64,000 bases of DNA from Saprospiraceae bacterium (GTDB taxonomy: Bacteria > Bacteroidota > Bacteroidia > Chitinophagales > Saprospiraceae). Position 1 is the stretch's first letter; each line of letters begins with the position of its first letter. This document shows positions 10,237-19,295 of the stretch, piece by piece. The stretch is taken from assembly GCA_016715985.1 (NCBI GenBank), contig JADJXD010000001.1:4216001-4280000 (forward strand). The letters run 5' to 3'. The notes beneath the pieces are model-generated. The model was not told the DNA's origin, made no database searches, and saw only the letters and a program-made list of their open reading frames with translations. A program made the position numbers and the translations under genes.

Positions 10237-10364
10237 TAGGGAAAGTCTAAGGCCAATACATAGTATTTATGACTTGTCTTATACTTTTTCTCCAAAATAA
10301 AGCATCTACAAATCATTTTTTACTTCATTCCACATATTATCATACGTAGGTAGAAATAAAAATA

Positions 10365-10934
10365 TTATTTATCAGATTTTCTATTTAAGACAATATCCAA
10401 AGCCAATTTTGGTGAAGTGCCTTTTGAAATTTCATCCGCCAATAACTTAATAATTTCTATATTTTTTCTAATTGGGTCACTTTCATTTAATGAAATTGCC
10501 ATTTCTTCCCAAGCTCTTGACCAATTTGAATCAGTATTAACTTTGTTTAATATTTCAGGACAACAGTTAAAATCCTTTGATGTAAGTGCATCTCTTAAAT
10601 GATTGGCAACAATCACTGCTTGAATGTTTTTGTTATACTTCTCTCTTAATTCTATGGTGGTTATTACTGAACTATTGAGTGACAATCCTCCCTTCATTAT
10701 GGAAAAAGCAGTCAATTGTATTTTTGAACTCATTTCCTTATCAATTGAAGAAATGAGTTCGTAACTGATGCCAAAAGAATCCACCACACTATACACAACA
10801 GGCTCAAACTTTAAATTATTATTATTTTCTTCTTTAGCAAAACAACCAATAATATGCAAAATTCTAAATAGAAATACAATAACAACTATAAATAGAATGG
10901 CTTTATGTTTATCTTTTGATTGTTTATTTTCCAT
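10365..10934 (-). CDS. Hypothetical membrane-anchored protein
   Basis: A 189-residue protein, not recognised. A charged N-terminus (about 12 residues) is followed by one transmembrane helix (about residues 13-32), then a predominantly helical, Asn/Lys-rich periplasmic or cytoplasmic region. It is strongly AT-rich, sits at the edge of the accessory stretch 10.2-14.8 kb, and is 43 bases downstream of the truncated nucleotidyltransferase on the same strand. Confidence 0.5.
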   Translation of the reverse strand: MENKQSKDKHKAILFIVVIVFLFRILHIIGCFAKEENNNNLKFEPVVYSVVDSFGISYELISSIDKEMSSKIQLTAFSIMKGGLSLNSSVITTIELREKYNKNIQAVIVANHLRDALTSKDFNCCPEILNKVNTDSNWSRAWEEMAISLNESDPIRKNIEIIKLLADEISKGTSPKLALDIVLNRKSDK

Positions 10935-10977
10935 TTTTGTTTATTTACTATTTTTCTATTATTTATATAACTCACTC

Positions 10978-11370
10978 CTAATCTCTACCAAATATCAAAG
11001 CTTTAGGATTGAAAAATTCCTGGCACAATGTCATAAGGTCTTTTCTAAAACCAGCTTCTTCTTTATAGATAATAAGTGATTGTAGCCATTCAAAAGGAGA
11101 AGCGTTGTACTTACGCACGAGACGCAAAATCTTCTGCAAGTCCCTTCCAGATATATCAAGCACATCATCAATTGGATAACCGATTTGACCATTACTTTCT
11201 ACTATGGAAAGATAGCCAGCCATAGGTTTGATGAAGATAAATCGACAATCAAAATCACTATCAGGAGATGGAAATCCCCATGCACGGCTACCAGATTCGG
11301 CAGCATAAAGGATCTTGACGTTTTTTTGAGACTCTAGGTCAGACAATATATTTAGTATTTTGGCTTTCAT
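10978..11370 (-). pseudogene. Nucleotidyltransferase (RlaP/DNA polymerase beta-like), 3'-truncated
   Basis: A 130-residue reading frame that opens like the predicted nucleotidyltransferases of COG3541/RlaP: AAESGSRAWGFPSPDSDFDC holds the GS(R)xWG and SDxD catalytic signature (Gly/Ser motif plus paired Asp). This is followed by the middle blocks IDDVLDISGRDLQKIL and SPFEWLQS, both usual for the family. Complete members run to roughly twice this length. Here the frame leaves the family pattern after the block FFNPKALI and stops three or four codons later, so the C-terminal helical half is missing. The catalytic head may still fold, but I treat it as a truncated gene. Confidence 0.65.
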
Positions 11371-11504
11371 GTTTTCATTTTTTGATAATATCGTTGCAAA
11401 GGTAAGAATGGTGTTCGCAATATTTTTGCGTAGCTATGGGTTATGTGTAATTTTATCGCTGAATTTTAAGATAAGCTATTTTAAATTGTTTTATTCTTTA
11501 TTGA

Positions 11505-13961
11505 TTAATTAATAGATACAGTTTGAAGCAAATTACCTTTTATGACAGTGATATTATCCTTGTCTTTATAGAAAATGCCATTATATTCTGGCTCTAGAAT
11601 ATAGGTTTTTCTCTTTATATCATATAACCCTAATTTTCTATCATTTTCTACCAGTAAATAATCACGATGGATCTCATAAATATCATCAAATATAGCTTCC
11701 GTAAATTGTAAACTAGATCGATGGAGTCCATATTTTGTACCGATTTTTAAGATAACAACTCCATGATCATCTTGATGTTGTACATTTTTAAAAAAGAAAG
11801 CTGTATCCACTCCATTTTTAAATACCTCAGTATCATTGCTTGCGCTAAAATAGAATTTACCATTTCTTTTGAAAATAGAGTTGTAGTCTCTAGTGTCTAT
11901 AATTTGATCATTTTCTACTTTTAGCCTTTCATTTCCATTCATATCAAAGATACCAAACTTTCCACTTTTTTCCACGGTAAAAACAAGAGAGTTCTTTTTT
12001 ACAAAATTATATCCAGAAATTGTTTTGATTTGAGTAAGCTTTGTTCCATTTTCTAAGTTTGTATTAAATATTGTGATCGTATCTTTTTTAATGGCCAAAA
12101 TATGCCAATATAAACTAACAATACTATCAAATTTAAACTCAGTCAAAAGTAAACCTTTATCGTCAAACATCGCATATTTTTCAAATTCATCTTTACAACC
12201 AATTATCCCAGTACTGACCTGAAAGCAATTACGATACTTTAGATTAATAAGAGTTTTCCCACTAAGTGACTCCATTCCATACTTATCTTTTTTACATAAA
12301 ATAATACTATTTGGATTAATTATTTTATCAAAAAAAGTAATGGGAATGAGTTTTAAAGGATTTTGACTTACCTCATAATAAGTAGATTTAAAATTCCTAT
12401 CTATTAATTCTACATATTTAAGATTTGAATTATTCCTTGACAATCTATAACCAGGATATGAAACTTTACTCCCACTTATTATATCCATCAAATGTACATA
12501 TGTATCTTTAAATGTTGTTTCATTTGCCAAAAATACACCTTCTAAGGAAGTTTTATACACATAATCAAAATCAGGAGGGATGATTATTTTTTTCTCCTTT
12601 GAAATCAATCCATACTTATCAACAATTCTCAGGATTTCATTAGAGCTTAAAGAATTTATATCAACTTCATCCAAATTTTCATTGGTAAACCATACTTCAG
12701 TTTTGGGTACTATATTTCCATTAACATCATAAGCTACAACGTTACCACTTTTTTGAAAACAAACTAATAACTCTTTTACAGGCTTTTCCTTTTTTGAAGC
12801 TATCGAATATGGTTGATCACAGGGGCATTCTTTAATAAGTTTATTACTATAGTTATATATGGAAATTTTATTTTTATCTAATATGACATATCTTTCCTTA
12901 TTAGTGTTTCCAAACAATAATATTTTTTCATATTGTGGTTTTGCCAAATCCCTATTAAATTGATTTAAAAGTCCTGATTTTTTATTATTAAAAATTTGAA
13001 TTCCATAAGAGTTAGAGATGTGGGAAATTGAGTCCACAAGAATGAATCTATCGTTTATTCTTCTATTATTCAAAAAACTCAATTTGGAGCTATAGAGAAT
13101 GCAATATTTTTCACCAATTTTAGCTATTAAATCATTATGATTATTAATAAAAAAAGTGTCCACCAAAAATGGTAATGTGTCAGTGTTATTATAAATTACT
13201 TTAAATTTATCTTTTGTGAATTTAGAAATCCTAATTTTGGCTTTATGAGAAAAAAAATCTGAAGATATATCACCAGTTCTAAGATCAATCTTGCTTTCTA
13301 CACTACAATAATTATTATCACCATAAATCGTTGCAAATAATTCTTTATTCCTTACCGAAATCCCTTTATACCATTCTTTCAAAATTAAATTACCTTCAAA
13401 ATCAATTAAGTTGCAACCACCATTAATGCCAGATAAATTTCGGACCAAAATTAAACTGTCATTAATTAGATGTGCTAAATTGTACCCAAGATTAATTTTG
13501 TTGTTTGACTTCCGATTGTAGATGATGGCATTATCTGTAAAAGCATTGAGCAATATTATATCTTCTTTTACTTCTATGTCAAAAATTCCTTCAAGATTAT
13601 AGTTAGATTTTGGATCTAAATGCATCAGTTTAACTTTTCTGGCAAAAAGTTTCAAGTGAAATAAGGAATCACTAATAACATTAACTTTCTTATACTGAAG
13701 ATTTACAACCCATTGATTTTGGGTCACATTAAAAATACCATTTTTGTTGTCAAAATTAACCTTTTTACATTCATCATTTCCGATTTTAAAACTTTTATTA
13801 AAACCAAAATCTTTATGTTTGTATGGATCCTTAAAATCAATTTTTTCCGATTTTAAAACTTTGTAATAGGGTGATTCAAATCCTTTTTCTTGAGCAGAAA
13901 TATCGAATACCGAAAATAAACACATTATAAAGCCAACTACATTTATGGAGAAAGATCTCAT
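11505..13961 (-). CDS. Large secreted WG-repeat-like protein
   Basis: An 818-residue protein with a Sec signal peptide (about residues 1-23, ending DISAQ). No enzyme domain is recognised. The sequence consists of many degenerate repeats of the form K-Y/F-G-L/I-x-D/N...I-x-P-x-Y/F-D/E-x-I, for example KYGLISKEKKIIIPPDFDYV, GKFGIFDMNGNERL and KLGLYDIKRKTYILEPEY, which resemble WG repeats. A surface or periplasmic recognition role is possible. Its codon use is markedly AT-rich compared with flanking housekeeping genes, suggesting acquisition or weak selection. It is followed by no clear terminator and preceded by an empty AT-rich gap. Confidence 0.6.
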   Translation of the reverse strand: MRSFSINVVGFIMCLFSVFDISAQEKGFESPYYKVLKSEKIDFKDPYKHKDFGFNKSFKIGNDECKKVNFDNKNGIFNVTQNQWVVNLQYKKVNVISDSLFHLKLFARKVKLMHLDPKSNYNLEGIFDIEVKEDIILLNAFTDNAIIYNRKSNNKINLGYNLAHLINDSLILVRNLSGINGGCNLIDFEGNLILKEWYKGISVRNKELFATIYGDNNYCSVESKIDLRTGDISSDFFSHKAKIRISKFTKDKFKVIYNNTDTLPFLVDTFFINNHNDLIAKIGEKYCILYSSKLSFLNNRRINDRFILVDSISHISNSYGIQIFNNKKSGLLNQFNRDLAKPQYEKILLFGNTNKERYVILDKNKISIYNYSNKLIKECPCDQPYSIASKKEKPVKELLVCFQKSGNVVAYDVNGNIVPKTEVWFTNENLDEVDINSLSSNEILRIVDKYGLISKEKKIIIPPDFDYVYKTSLEGVFLANETTFKDTYVHLMDIISGSKVSYPGYRLSRNNSNLKYVELIDRNFKSTYYEVSQNPLKLIPITFFDKIINPNSIILCKKDKYGMESLSGKTLINLKYRNCFQVSTGIIGCKDEFEKYAMFDDKGLLLTEFKFDSIVSLYWHILAIKKDTITIFNTNLENGTKLTQIKTISGYNFVKKNSLVFTVEKSGKFGIFDMNGNERLKVENDQIIDTRDYNSIFKRNGKFYFSASNDTEVFKNGVDTAFFFKNVQHQDDHGVVILKIGTKYGLHRSSLQFTEAIFDDIYEIHRDYLLVENDRKLGLYDIKRKTYILEPEYNGIFYKDKDNITVIKGNLLQTVSIN

Positions 13962-14757
13962 TATTTTTTATTTTTAAATTTAATAGCGATTATGGAATTG
14001 CTCAATATAACACTTCGATCTGCCAAGTATGGTTTTGCCCTAAAAAATTATTTATGGGCCTTACTTTGAATAAATAAGAGTTACAAAGGTAATAGTTGAG
14101 GTATAGTCTATTAGCATTTGTTGTTAATTTTTAATTGCCGTGCGGAAATTTCAGATTTCTAACTTGGGTTTGATTTATTAGATGAAAATATACATTTATT
14201 TCCACATTTTAAAACAAAGTATCTTTTGTACCTGTCAAGGAACATATTATCAAGATAAAGACCTTACGAGATTATGTTATTCTGATCACATAAAATATAA
14301 AATTAAAAGAATTATCGAAATTCGAAGAAAAGTGTAACAAACTTTACGAATTGGCAAAAAAACCATTGACTTGATAAAGTGAAGACATTTAATTTTTGAA
14401 GTTTTAAGCTGGCAAGTGATATATTGAAAACATTTTTACATATTAGATTTATAGTTTTTTATCCATAGTTATAATTACTTACTTGGAACTAACTTATCTT
14501 TTTTTATTATTTTAAACATAATTTTAGTTATTATAAATGGAATTAAATGTGTTAAATATGGACTTAATTCCAGGGATAAAATGTATTTTAAACTTAAAAA
14601 ATGAACAATAATAGGATATAGTTAAGACTAAACTTTCCTCATTCAATTTATTTATTTCCCAAAACTTTTTGGATGTTATTAATCTTTTAAATCTATCTTT
14701 TGTTATCAAGTCATCATACTTTTATCATGCATTATAAGATTTGTTCATTAAGAATGT
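13962..14757. other. AT-rich gap with no supported gene
   Basis: About 800 bases with many stops in all frames. A 61-codon minus-strand frame (14524-14709) has no recognisable pattern. A short run near 14294-14374 on the plus strand reads like helical protein but is bounded by stops. No repeats or RNA genes were seen. Confidence 0.5.
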
Positions 14758-14765
14758 TATTTTTG
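14758..14765 (+). promoter_or_regulatory. -7 box (TATTTTTG) for the 178-residue protein gene
   Basis: TATTTTTG matches TAnnTTTG, 30 bases before the ATG at 14796. Confidence 0.5.
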
Positions 14766-14795
14766 TAAGTAGATATGACAACTTAAAAAAGAAGA

Positions 14796-15332
14796 ATGAA
14801 ATTCCGGATTTTTTTACTACCTTTAATTATTGTCTCATTTCTTAGATCGGACAAGTTATGCTCTCAGGTAATATTGCAGCTCGAGATATTTAAGGAAGTG
14901 GAGGCAGTCAAATTTAAAGCCGGCGATATTATTCATTTCAAAACGTCACAGTTTCCAAAAGATTGGCAAAAAAGAAAGCTCGAAAAGATTATGCAGGTTG
15001 ACGGTGTTTTGCTTTTTGATGACGGATTTATACATGTTGATGACATTACACATGTGCGGTTGTACAAACCCAATGTGTATGCTTTGGGGCTTAGAATAAT
15101 GCAGATTGGAGTAGTTTGGTGGGCTTATGGGGGTATCATTCATCTTTTTACACCGAACAAGTTTACCTGGGGAACATTTGCCATCGGGGCTACTGCTGTT
15201 GGGGTAGGATGGCTTTTAAAGAAATTTGTATCCCGACGTACTTTTAAAATCAAAAAAACAGCCAATCTCAGAATCTTAGATATCAGTTTTCCGACGAAGG
15301 AGGAATGGGGTAAAAGGAGCTCGATACCATAG
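14796..15332 (+). CDS. Hypothetical membrane protein with signal peptide
   Basis: A 178-residue protein of unknown function. It has a signal peptide-like N-terminus (about residues 1-24), a soluble beta-rich segment with KAGDIIHFKTSQFP and ALLF-type strands that resembles small regulatory or binding folds, then two closely spaced transmembrane helices (about 98-117 and 124-141) and a basic C-terminal tail. It is the first plus-strand gene before DUF7009-fdhD-mobA, but a separate promoter box separates it from them. Confidence 0.6.
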   Translation: MKFRIFLLPLIIVSFLRSDKLCSQVILQLEIFKEVEAVKFKAGDIIHFKTSQFPKDWQKRKLEKIMQVDGVLLFDDGFIHVDDITHVRLYKPNVYALGLRIMQIGVVWWAYGGIIHLFTPNKFTWGTFAIGATAVGVGWLLKKFVSRRTFKIKKTANLRILDISFPTKEEWGKRSSIP

Positions 15333-15343
15333 CGGTTTTTATT

Positions 15344-15351
15344 TACCTTTG
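15344..15351 (+). promoter_or_regulatory. -7 box (TACCTTTG) for DUF7009-fdhD-mobA
   Basis: A canonical TAnnTTTG box 24 bases before the ATG at 15376. It overlaps an in-frame TTG at 15349, which therefore cannot be the translation start if this promoter is used. Confidence 0.6.
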
Positions 15352-15375
15352 TATATATATAAATTAAAAAGCAAT

Positions 15376-15747
15376 ATGAAACTCCGCATCAAAGACGATA
15401 CAATCAGGATAAGACTATCCCAATCTGAAGTAAATATTCTGAAAGAATCAGGAAGTGTTTCTTCTCAATGTAATATTACTTCCGAATTTAAAATTCAATA
15501 CACAATACATCATTCCACTCAAAACGAATGGCAAGTTAGTTTTCAGTTTTCTGAAATAAAGATATTTGTTCCGGAAGTAGTATTATCAGTTTTTTATGAT
15601 GATAGTCAGGTTGGTTTTGACCACCGCATTTCAAACGGGCAACCGGATGGATTATACATCCTAATCGAAAAAGACTTCCAATGTCTGACACCCAGACCAC
15701 ACGAAGATGAATCAGATTTGTTTCCAAATCCACAATTGACATGTTGA
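15376..15747 (+). CDS. DUF7009 family protein
   Basis: A 123-residue cytoplasmic protein starting MKLRIKDDTIRIRLSQSEV. This opening, with alternating beta strands and a later hydrophobic strand (KIFVPEVVLSVFYDD), matches the small Bacteroidota DUF7009 family as I remember it. Members commonly sit directly before fdhD, as here: its stop overlaps the fdhD start (ATGTTGA), implying translational coupling. A role in formate dehydrogenase or molybdopterin enzyme maturation is inferred from context only. Confidence 0.7.
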   Translation: MKLRIKDDTIRIRLSQSEVNILKESGSVSSQCNITSEFKIQYTIHHSTQNEWQVSFQFSEIKIFVPEVVLSVFYDDSQVGFDHRISNGQPDGLYILIEKDFQCLTPRPHEDESDLFPNPQLTC

Positions 15748-16577
15748 TCAATAACTTTGATATTGGACAAAAAAAAATTACAATTCATCGGTATAGAAAT
15801 GGAGTCTTGAATGAATTTCCGGATCAGGTAGCAGAAGAAGCACCTGTCGAGATTCGATTACGGCACTTTACTAAGGAAGGCTGGAAAGTGGAGTCTGTAT
15901 CTGTAACGATGCGGACCCCCGGTCAAGACCATGATCTGAGTGTTGGATTTCTTTTTACTGAATCCATCATCAGTTCTTTTGGCGACGTAGATAACATTAA
16001 AGATGTGGATGAAAATATTGTGGAAGTAATTATGAATACTTCTTTCAGATTGGGTAATAAAAGTATCAGTCGGAATTTTTATATTTCTTCCAGTTGCGGT
16101 GTTTGTGGTAAAGCTTCCATTGACAGTGTGAAAGTTGAAAATGTTTTTTTACCGTGGTCTTCTGATTTGAAAGTTTATGCTGACATTATTACAGGGTTAA
16201 GAGAAAAATTGAGCCATTCACAATCATTGTTTAACACAACCGGTGGTATCCATGCTTCTGCCTTATTTGATAAAGAAGGAAATTTAAAGCTTCTAAGAGA
16301 AGATGTCGGCAGACACAATGCTTTGGATAAATTGATAGGAGCATTTCTGCGGGAGAATACATTACCGGTTTCTGATTTTATGCTCATGGTGAGTGGCAGA
16401 GCCAGTTTTGAATTGGTTCAAAAAGCTGCAATGGCTGGCATTCCTGTATTGGTGGCAGTCGGTGCACCCAGTAGTCTCGCAGTCGAACTGGCTGAAGAGC
16501 AAGGGATGACACTAATTGGATTTTTGAAAGAAGATAGGTTTAATATTTATTCACGACCGGACAGGATACTAATTTAA
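15741..16577 (+). CDS. fdhD: Formate dehydrogenase accessory sulfurtransferase FdhD
   Basis: A 278-residue protein. FdhD moves sulfur from a cysteine desulfurase to the molybdenum cofactor of formate dehydrogenase. The conserved catalytic CxxC is visible as SSCGVCG (Cys119 and Cys122), and the signature TGGIHASALF followed by REDVGRHNALDKLIG is intact. Length is normal. It overlaps the upstream DUF7009 gene by seven bases and precedes mobA by four, forming a three-gene operon. No formate dehydrogenase structural gene is inside the window. Confidence 0.95.
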   Translation: MLINNFDIGQKKITIHRYRNGVLNEFPDQVAEEAPVEIRLRHFTKEGWKVESVSVTMRTPGQDHDLSVGFLFTESIISSFGDVDNIKDVDENIVEVIMNTSFRLGNKSISRNFYISSSCGVCGKASIDSVKVENVFLPWSSDLKVYADIITGLREKLSHSQSLFNTTGGIHASALFDKEGNLKLLREDVGRHNALDKLIGAFLRENTLPVSDFMLMVSGRASFELVQKAAMAGIPVLVAVGAPSSLAVELAEEQGMTLIGFLKEDRFNIYSRPDRILI

Positions 16578-16581
16578 TGGT

Positions 16582-17148
16582 ATGTGTACTGATAAATCGT
16601 TAATTCCTGTCGTTCTGGTCGGTGGATATGGCAGCAGACTTGGTTATACTGAAAAAGGATTACTCAATATTAACGGTATTCATCAATACCAATTTTTGAG
16701 TGATTTGTTGCTGACTTTTTTTGACAAAGTTTTTATCAGTTTGAGATCAGAGCAGATACCATTTTATTCCAGAACTGAAAATATGGAGTTTGTGACGGAT
16801 AAGTTTGAAAATAAAGGACCGATGGGAGGTATCGTCAGTTGTCTGGAGTATTCCGGAAAATCTATTTTGGTAATAGCCTGTGACATGCCCAATATCACTA
16901 AAAAAGCCATCACTGAACTAATTGCAAACAGAGATCTTTCAAAATTCGGCACTGCCTTTAAAACGGGTCAATCCGGAAGGATTCAACCGCTTTTTGCAAT
17001 TTATGAATACAGGTCATTAGGATACTTTAATCACTTACTGGCAAATAGTAATTATTCCCTTTCACAAAATATGAACAATAACGATTTTTCATTTTTAACT
17101 TCAGACAATGTGTCTCTGTTTAGAAATATCAACTCTGTAGGTGATTGA
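16582..17148 (+). CDS. mobA: Molybdenum cofactor guanylyltransferase (MobA-like)
   Basis: A 188-residue nucleotidyltransferase. The N-terminal loop LVGGYGSRLGYTEKGLL (residues about 12-28) corresponds to the GTP-binding LAGGxSxRMGxDK motif, with the Lys retained. VIACDMPNI supplies the metal-binding Asp, and FENKGPMGGIVSCLE the conserved GPxxGI segment. It would attach GMP to molybdopterin to make the dinucleotide cofactor. The direct position after fdhD supports the assignment over other sugar-nucleotide transferases. Confidence 0.85.
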   Translation: MCTDKSLIPVVLVGGYGSRLGYTEKGLLNINGIHQYQFLSDLLLTFFDKVFISLRSEQIPFYSRTENMEFVTDKFENKGPMGGIVSCLEYSGKSILVIACDMPNITKKAITELIANRDLSKFGTAFKTGQSGRIQPLFAIYEYRSLGYFNHLLANSNYSLSQNMNNNDFSFLTSDNVSLFRNINSVGD

Positions 17149-17247
17149 AGGAACTTTTAAGTTTGGTTAATTTTTAAAAGAATTTTTAGACCAATTATTA
17201 AAGCACACTTTGGCGCATTAAACCACTTCGATAAAACAACTATTCAT

Positions 17248-17255
17248 TACCTTTG
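17248..17255 (+). promoter_or_regulatory. -7 box (TACCTTTG) for mqnC
   Basis: A canonical TAnnTTTG box 23 bases before the mqnC ATG. Confidence 0.6.
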
Positions 17256-17278
17256 TTATCCATTTTAAATATACCCCA

Positions 17279-18427
17279 ATGGATTTTAACGTTCAGGAAT
17301 TATTACACAAAGCTATCAATCTCGAATTTCTCTCTGCGGAAGAAGGTCTTTTCCTTTTTGAAAATGCCGGCACTGCTGAACTAATGTTTGTTGGAAATGC
17401 CATCAAAAACAAACATGTTCCGGGAAATACAGTCACATGGATAATTGACAGGAACAGCAATACTACCAATGTCTGTATTGCTAATTGTAAATTTTGTAAT
17501 TTTTACAGAAGACCCGGACATGAAGAGTCTTACGTTACCACTATTGAAGAGTATAAACAAAAGATTGAAGAGACATTTGAATTAGGGGGCGAGCAGCTAC
17601 TCCTTCAGGGTGGACATCATCCGGATTTGGGTCTTGAATATTATGTCAGATTATTCCGCGAATTAAAATCTCTTTACCCCAATCTGAAACTACATGCACT
17701 TGGTCCACCAGAGATTGCACATATCACAAAATTGGAGCAATCGACACATTCAGAAGTATTAAAGGCATTGAAAGATGCGGGACTTGACTCATTGCCGGGT
17801 GCCGGTGCTGAAATATTGGATGACCGGGTACGCAGACTGATTTCAAAAGGAAAATGCGGTGGCCAGGAATGGCTTGATGTGATGAGAGCAGCCCATAAAT
17901 TAGACATCACTACGTCTGCTACTATGATGTTTGGGCATATCGAAACTAATATGGAACGTATGGAACATTTTGTGGCACTCAGACAGGTACAAAGTGAAAA
18001 GCCTGCTCATGCCAAAGGATTTCTGGCATTTATTCCATGGCCTTTTATGGATGAAGATACTATTTTGAAAAAGATAAAACGTGCACGAAACCAATGTACC
18101 GGTGACGAGTACATCCGTATGATTGCTATGAGCCGTATTATGTTGCCCAATATTATAAACATACAGGCATCCTGGCTCACCGTAGGTAAAAAAATAGCAC
18201 AAATATGTCTTCATGCGGGTGCAAATGATTTTGGTAGTATCATGATTGAAGAGAATGTCGTTTCGGCGGCTGGGGCAGCATTCAGGTTTACTTCTGATGG
18301 CATTCAAAAAGCAATCAAAGAAGCCGGTTTCATTCCTCAGCTTCGCAATCAGCAATACGAGTTCAGGGATTTACCCTTTAATATGATGCAGCAACAACTG
18401 GATACTGCAACTTTGATTGTTGATTGA
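17279..18427 (+). CDS. mqnC: Cyclic dehypoxanthinyl futalosine synthase MqnC
   Basis: A 382-residue radical SAM enzyme of the futalosine route to menaquinone; it cyclises dehypoxanthine futalosine. The [4Fe-4S] motif is CIANCKFC (Cys66, Cys70, Cys73). The preceding VTWIIDRNSNTTNVC block, and the later LLQGGHHPDLGLEYY and LPGAGAEIL blocks, distinguish MqnC from MqnE and from the F420 enzyme CofH. The normal length and C-terminal domain are present. It is followed within 34 bases by punA, with uvrA after that. Confidence 0.92.
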   Translation: MDFNVQELLHKAINLEFLSAEEGLFLFENAGTAELMFVGNAIKNKHVPGNTVTWIIDRNSNTTNVCIANCKFCNFYRRPGHEESYVTTIEEYKQKIEETFELGGEQLLLQGGHHPDLGLEYYVRLFRELKSLYPNLKLHALGPPEIAHITKLEQSTHSEVLKALKDAGLDSLPGAGAEILDDRVRRLISKGKCGGQEWLDVMRAAHKLDITTSATMMFGHIETNMERMEHFVALRQVQSEKPAHAKGFLAFIPWPFMDEDTILKKIKRARNQCTGDEYIRMIAMSRIMLPNIINIQASWLTVGKKIAQICLHAGANDFGSIMIEENVVSAAGAAFRFTSDGIQKAIKEAGFIPQLRNQQYEFRDLPFNMMQQQLDTATLIVD

Positions 18428-18461
18428 AATATTTAAAAATCAAGCTATATCTGCCTTTTTT

Positions 18462-19295
18462 ATGACTTTATTTGATAAAATTACAGAATCAGGATTATAT
18501 ATCAGATCAAAGATAAGTGAACCCCCTTTTTTAGCGTTAGTTTTAGGTACAGGATTAGGACAGTTTGCAGAAACATTGGATGAAGTTATCAGAATACCTT
18601 ATCATGAAATTCCGCATTTCCCTGTCAGCACGGTTCAAAGTCATCAGGGAATGCTTGTTTTTGGATATAAACATGGAGTTCCGATTATTGCGTTATCAGG
18701 CAGATTTCACTATTATGAAGGATATTCTGCTGCTGAAGTTACCTTCCCGGTAAGGGTTTTAAAAGAACTCGGTGCGGAAATGCTGATAATTACGAATGCT
18801 GCCGGAGGGATTAATCCGCATTTTGAAGAGGGAGATATTGTAATCATATCGGATCATATCAATCTCATGCCGGATCATCCTTTACGCGGACAGAATGACG
18901 ACAGACTTGGGTTGCGTTTTCCGGATATGTTACAGGCATATGACGTCGAAGAATTAAACGAAATGAAACACCTTGCAGAAGTGTCGGGAATAAAATTAAA
19001 AAGCGGTGTTTATCTGGGTTTACAAGGTCCCAGTCTGGAAACGCCGGCTGAATACAAAATGGGACATATATTAGGCGCAGATATGGTAGGAATGTCAACC
19101 GTACCGGAAGTGATTGTAGCCCGACATTGTGGGTTGAAAGTGATTGGGTTTTCAATTATTTCAAATACTTGTTTTCCCAAAAGCCATTTGTCGGAAACAA
19201 CGGTGGAAGATGTTGTAAGAGTGGTAACAAATTCTGCCGGTCAATTGGACATTTTACTTGATTCCTATATCAAATCAATTAAGCATAAACACTAA
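18462..19295 (+). CDS. punA: Purine nucleoside phosphorylase I
   Basis: A 277-residue protein from the ATG at 18462; a longer reading from 18417 would overlap the end of mqnC and adds non-family residues. Family hallmarks are LVLGTGLGQFAE (phosphate loop), SGRFHYYEG, ITNAAGGINP and MVGMSTVPEVIVARH, with the late Asn segment SIISNTCF. It is the trimeric class that acts on inosine and guanosine, releasing the base and ribose 1-phosphate. Since futalosine metabolism yields hypoxanthine, a link with the upstream mqnC is possible but not shown. The gene stop abuts the uvrA start. Confidence 0.92.
   Translation: MTLFDKITESGLYIRSKISEPPFLALVLGTGLGQFAETLDEVIRIPYHEIPHFPVSTVQSHQGMLVFGYKHGVPIIALSGRFHYYEGYSAAEVTFPVRVLKELGAEMLIITNAAGGINPHFEEGDIVIISDHINLMPDHPLRGQNDDRLGLRFPDMLQAYDVEELNEMKHLAEVSGIKLKSGVYLGLQGPSLETPAEYKMGHILGADMVGMSTVPEVIVARHCGLKVIGFSIISNTCFPKSHLSETTVEDVVRVVTNSAGQLDILLDSYIKSIKHKH

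Noticed and set aside
14294..14374. Plus-strand stretch reading KELSKFEEKCNKLYELAKK
   Set aside because: Bounded by stops, no start codon and no family match; could be chance in AT-rich DNA.
14524..14709. 61-codon minus-strand frame in the AT-rich gap
   Set aside because: Low-complexity Ile/Phe/Lys/Asn composition, no recognisable motif, no promoter box and no neighbour support.
17900..18355. 151-codon frame opposite mqnC
   Set aside because: Antisense shadow; no signal, motif or promoter.
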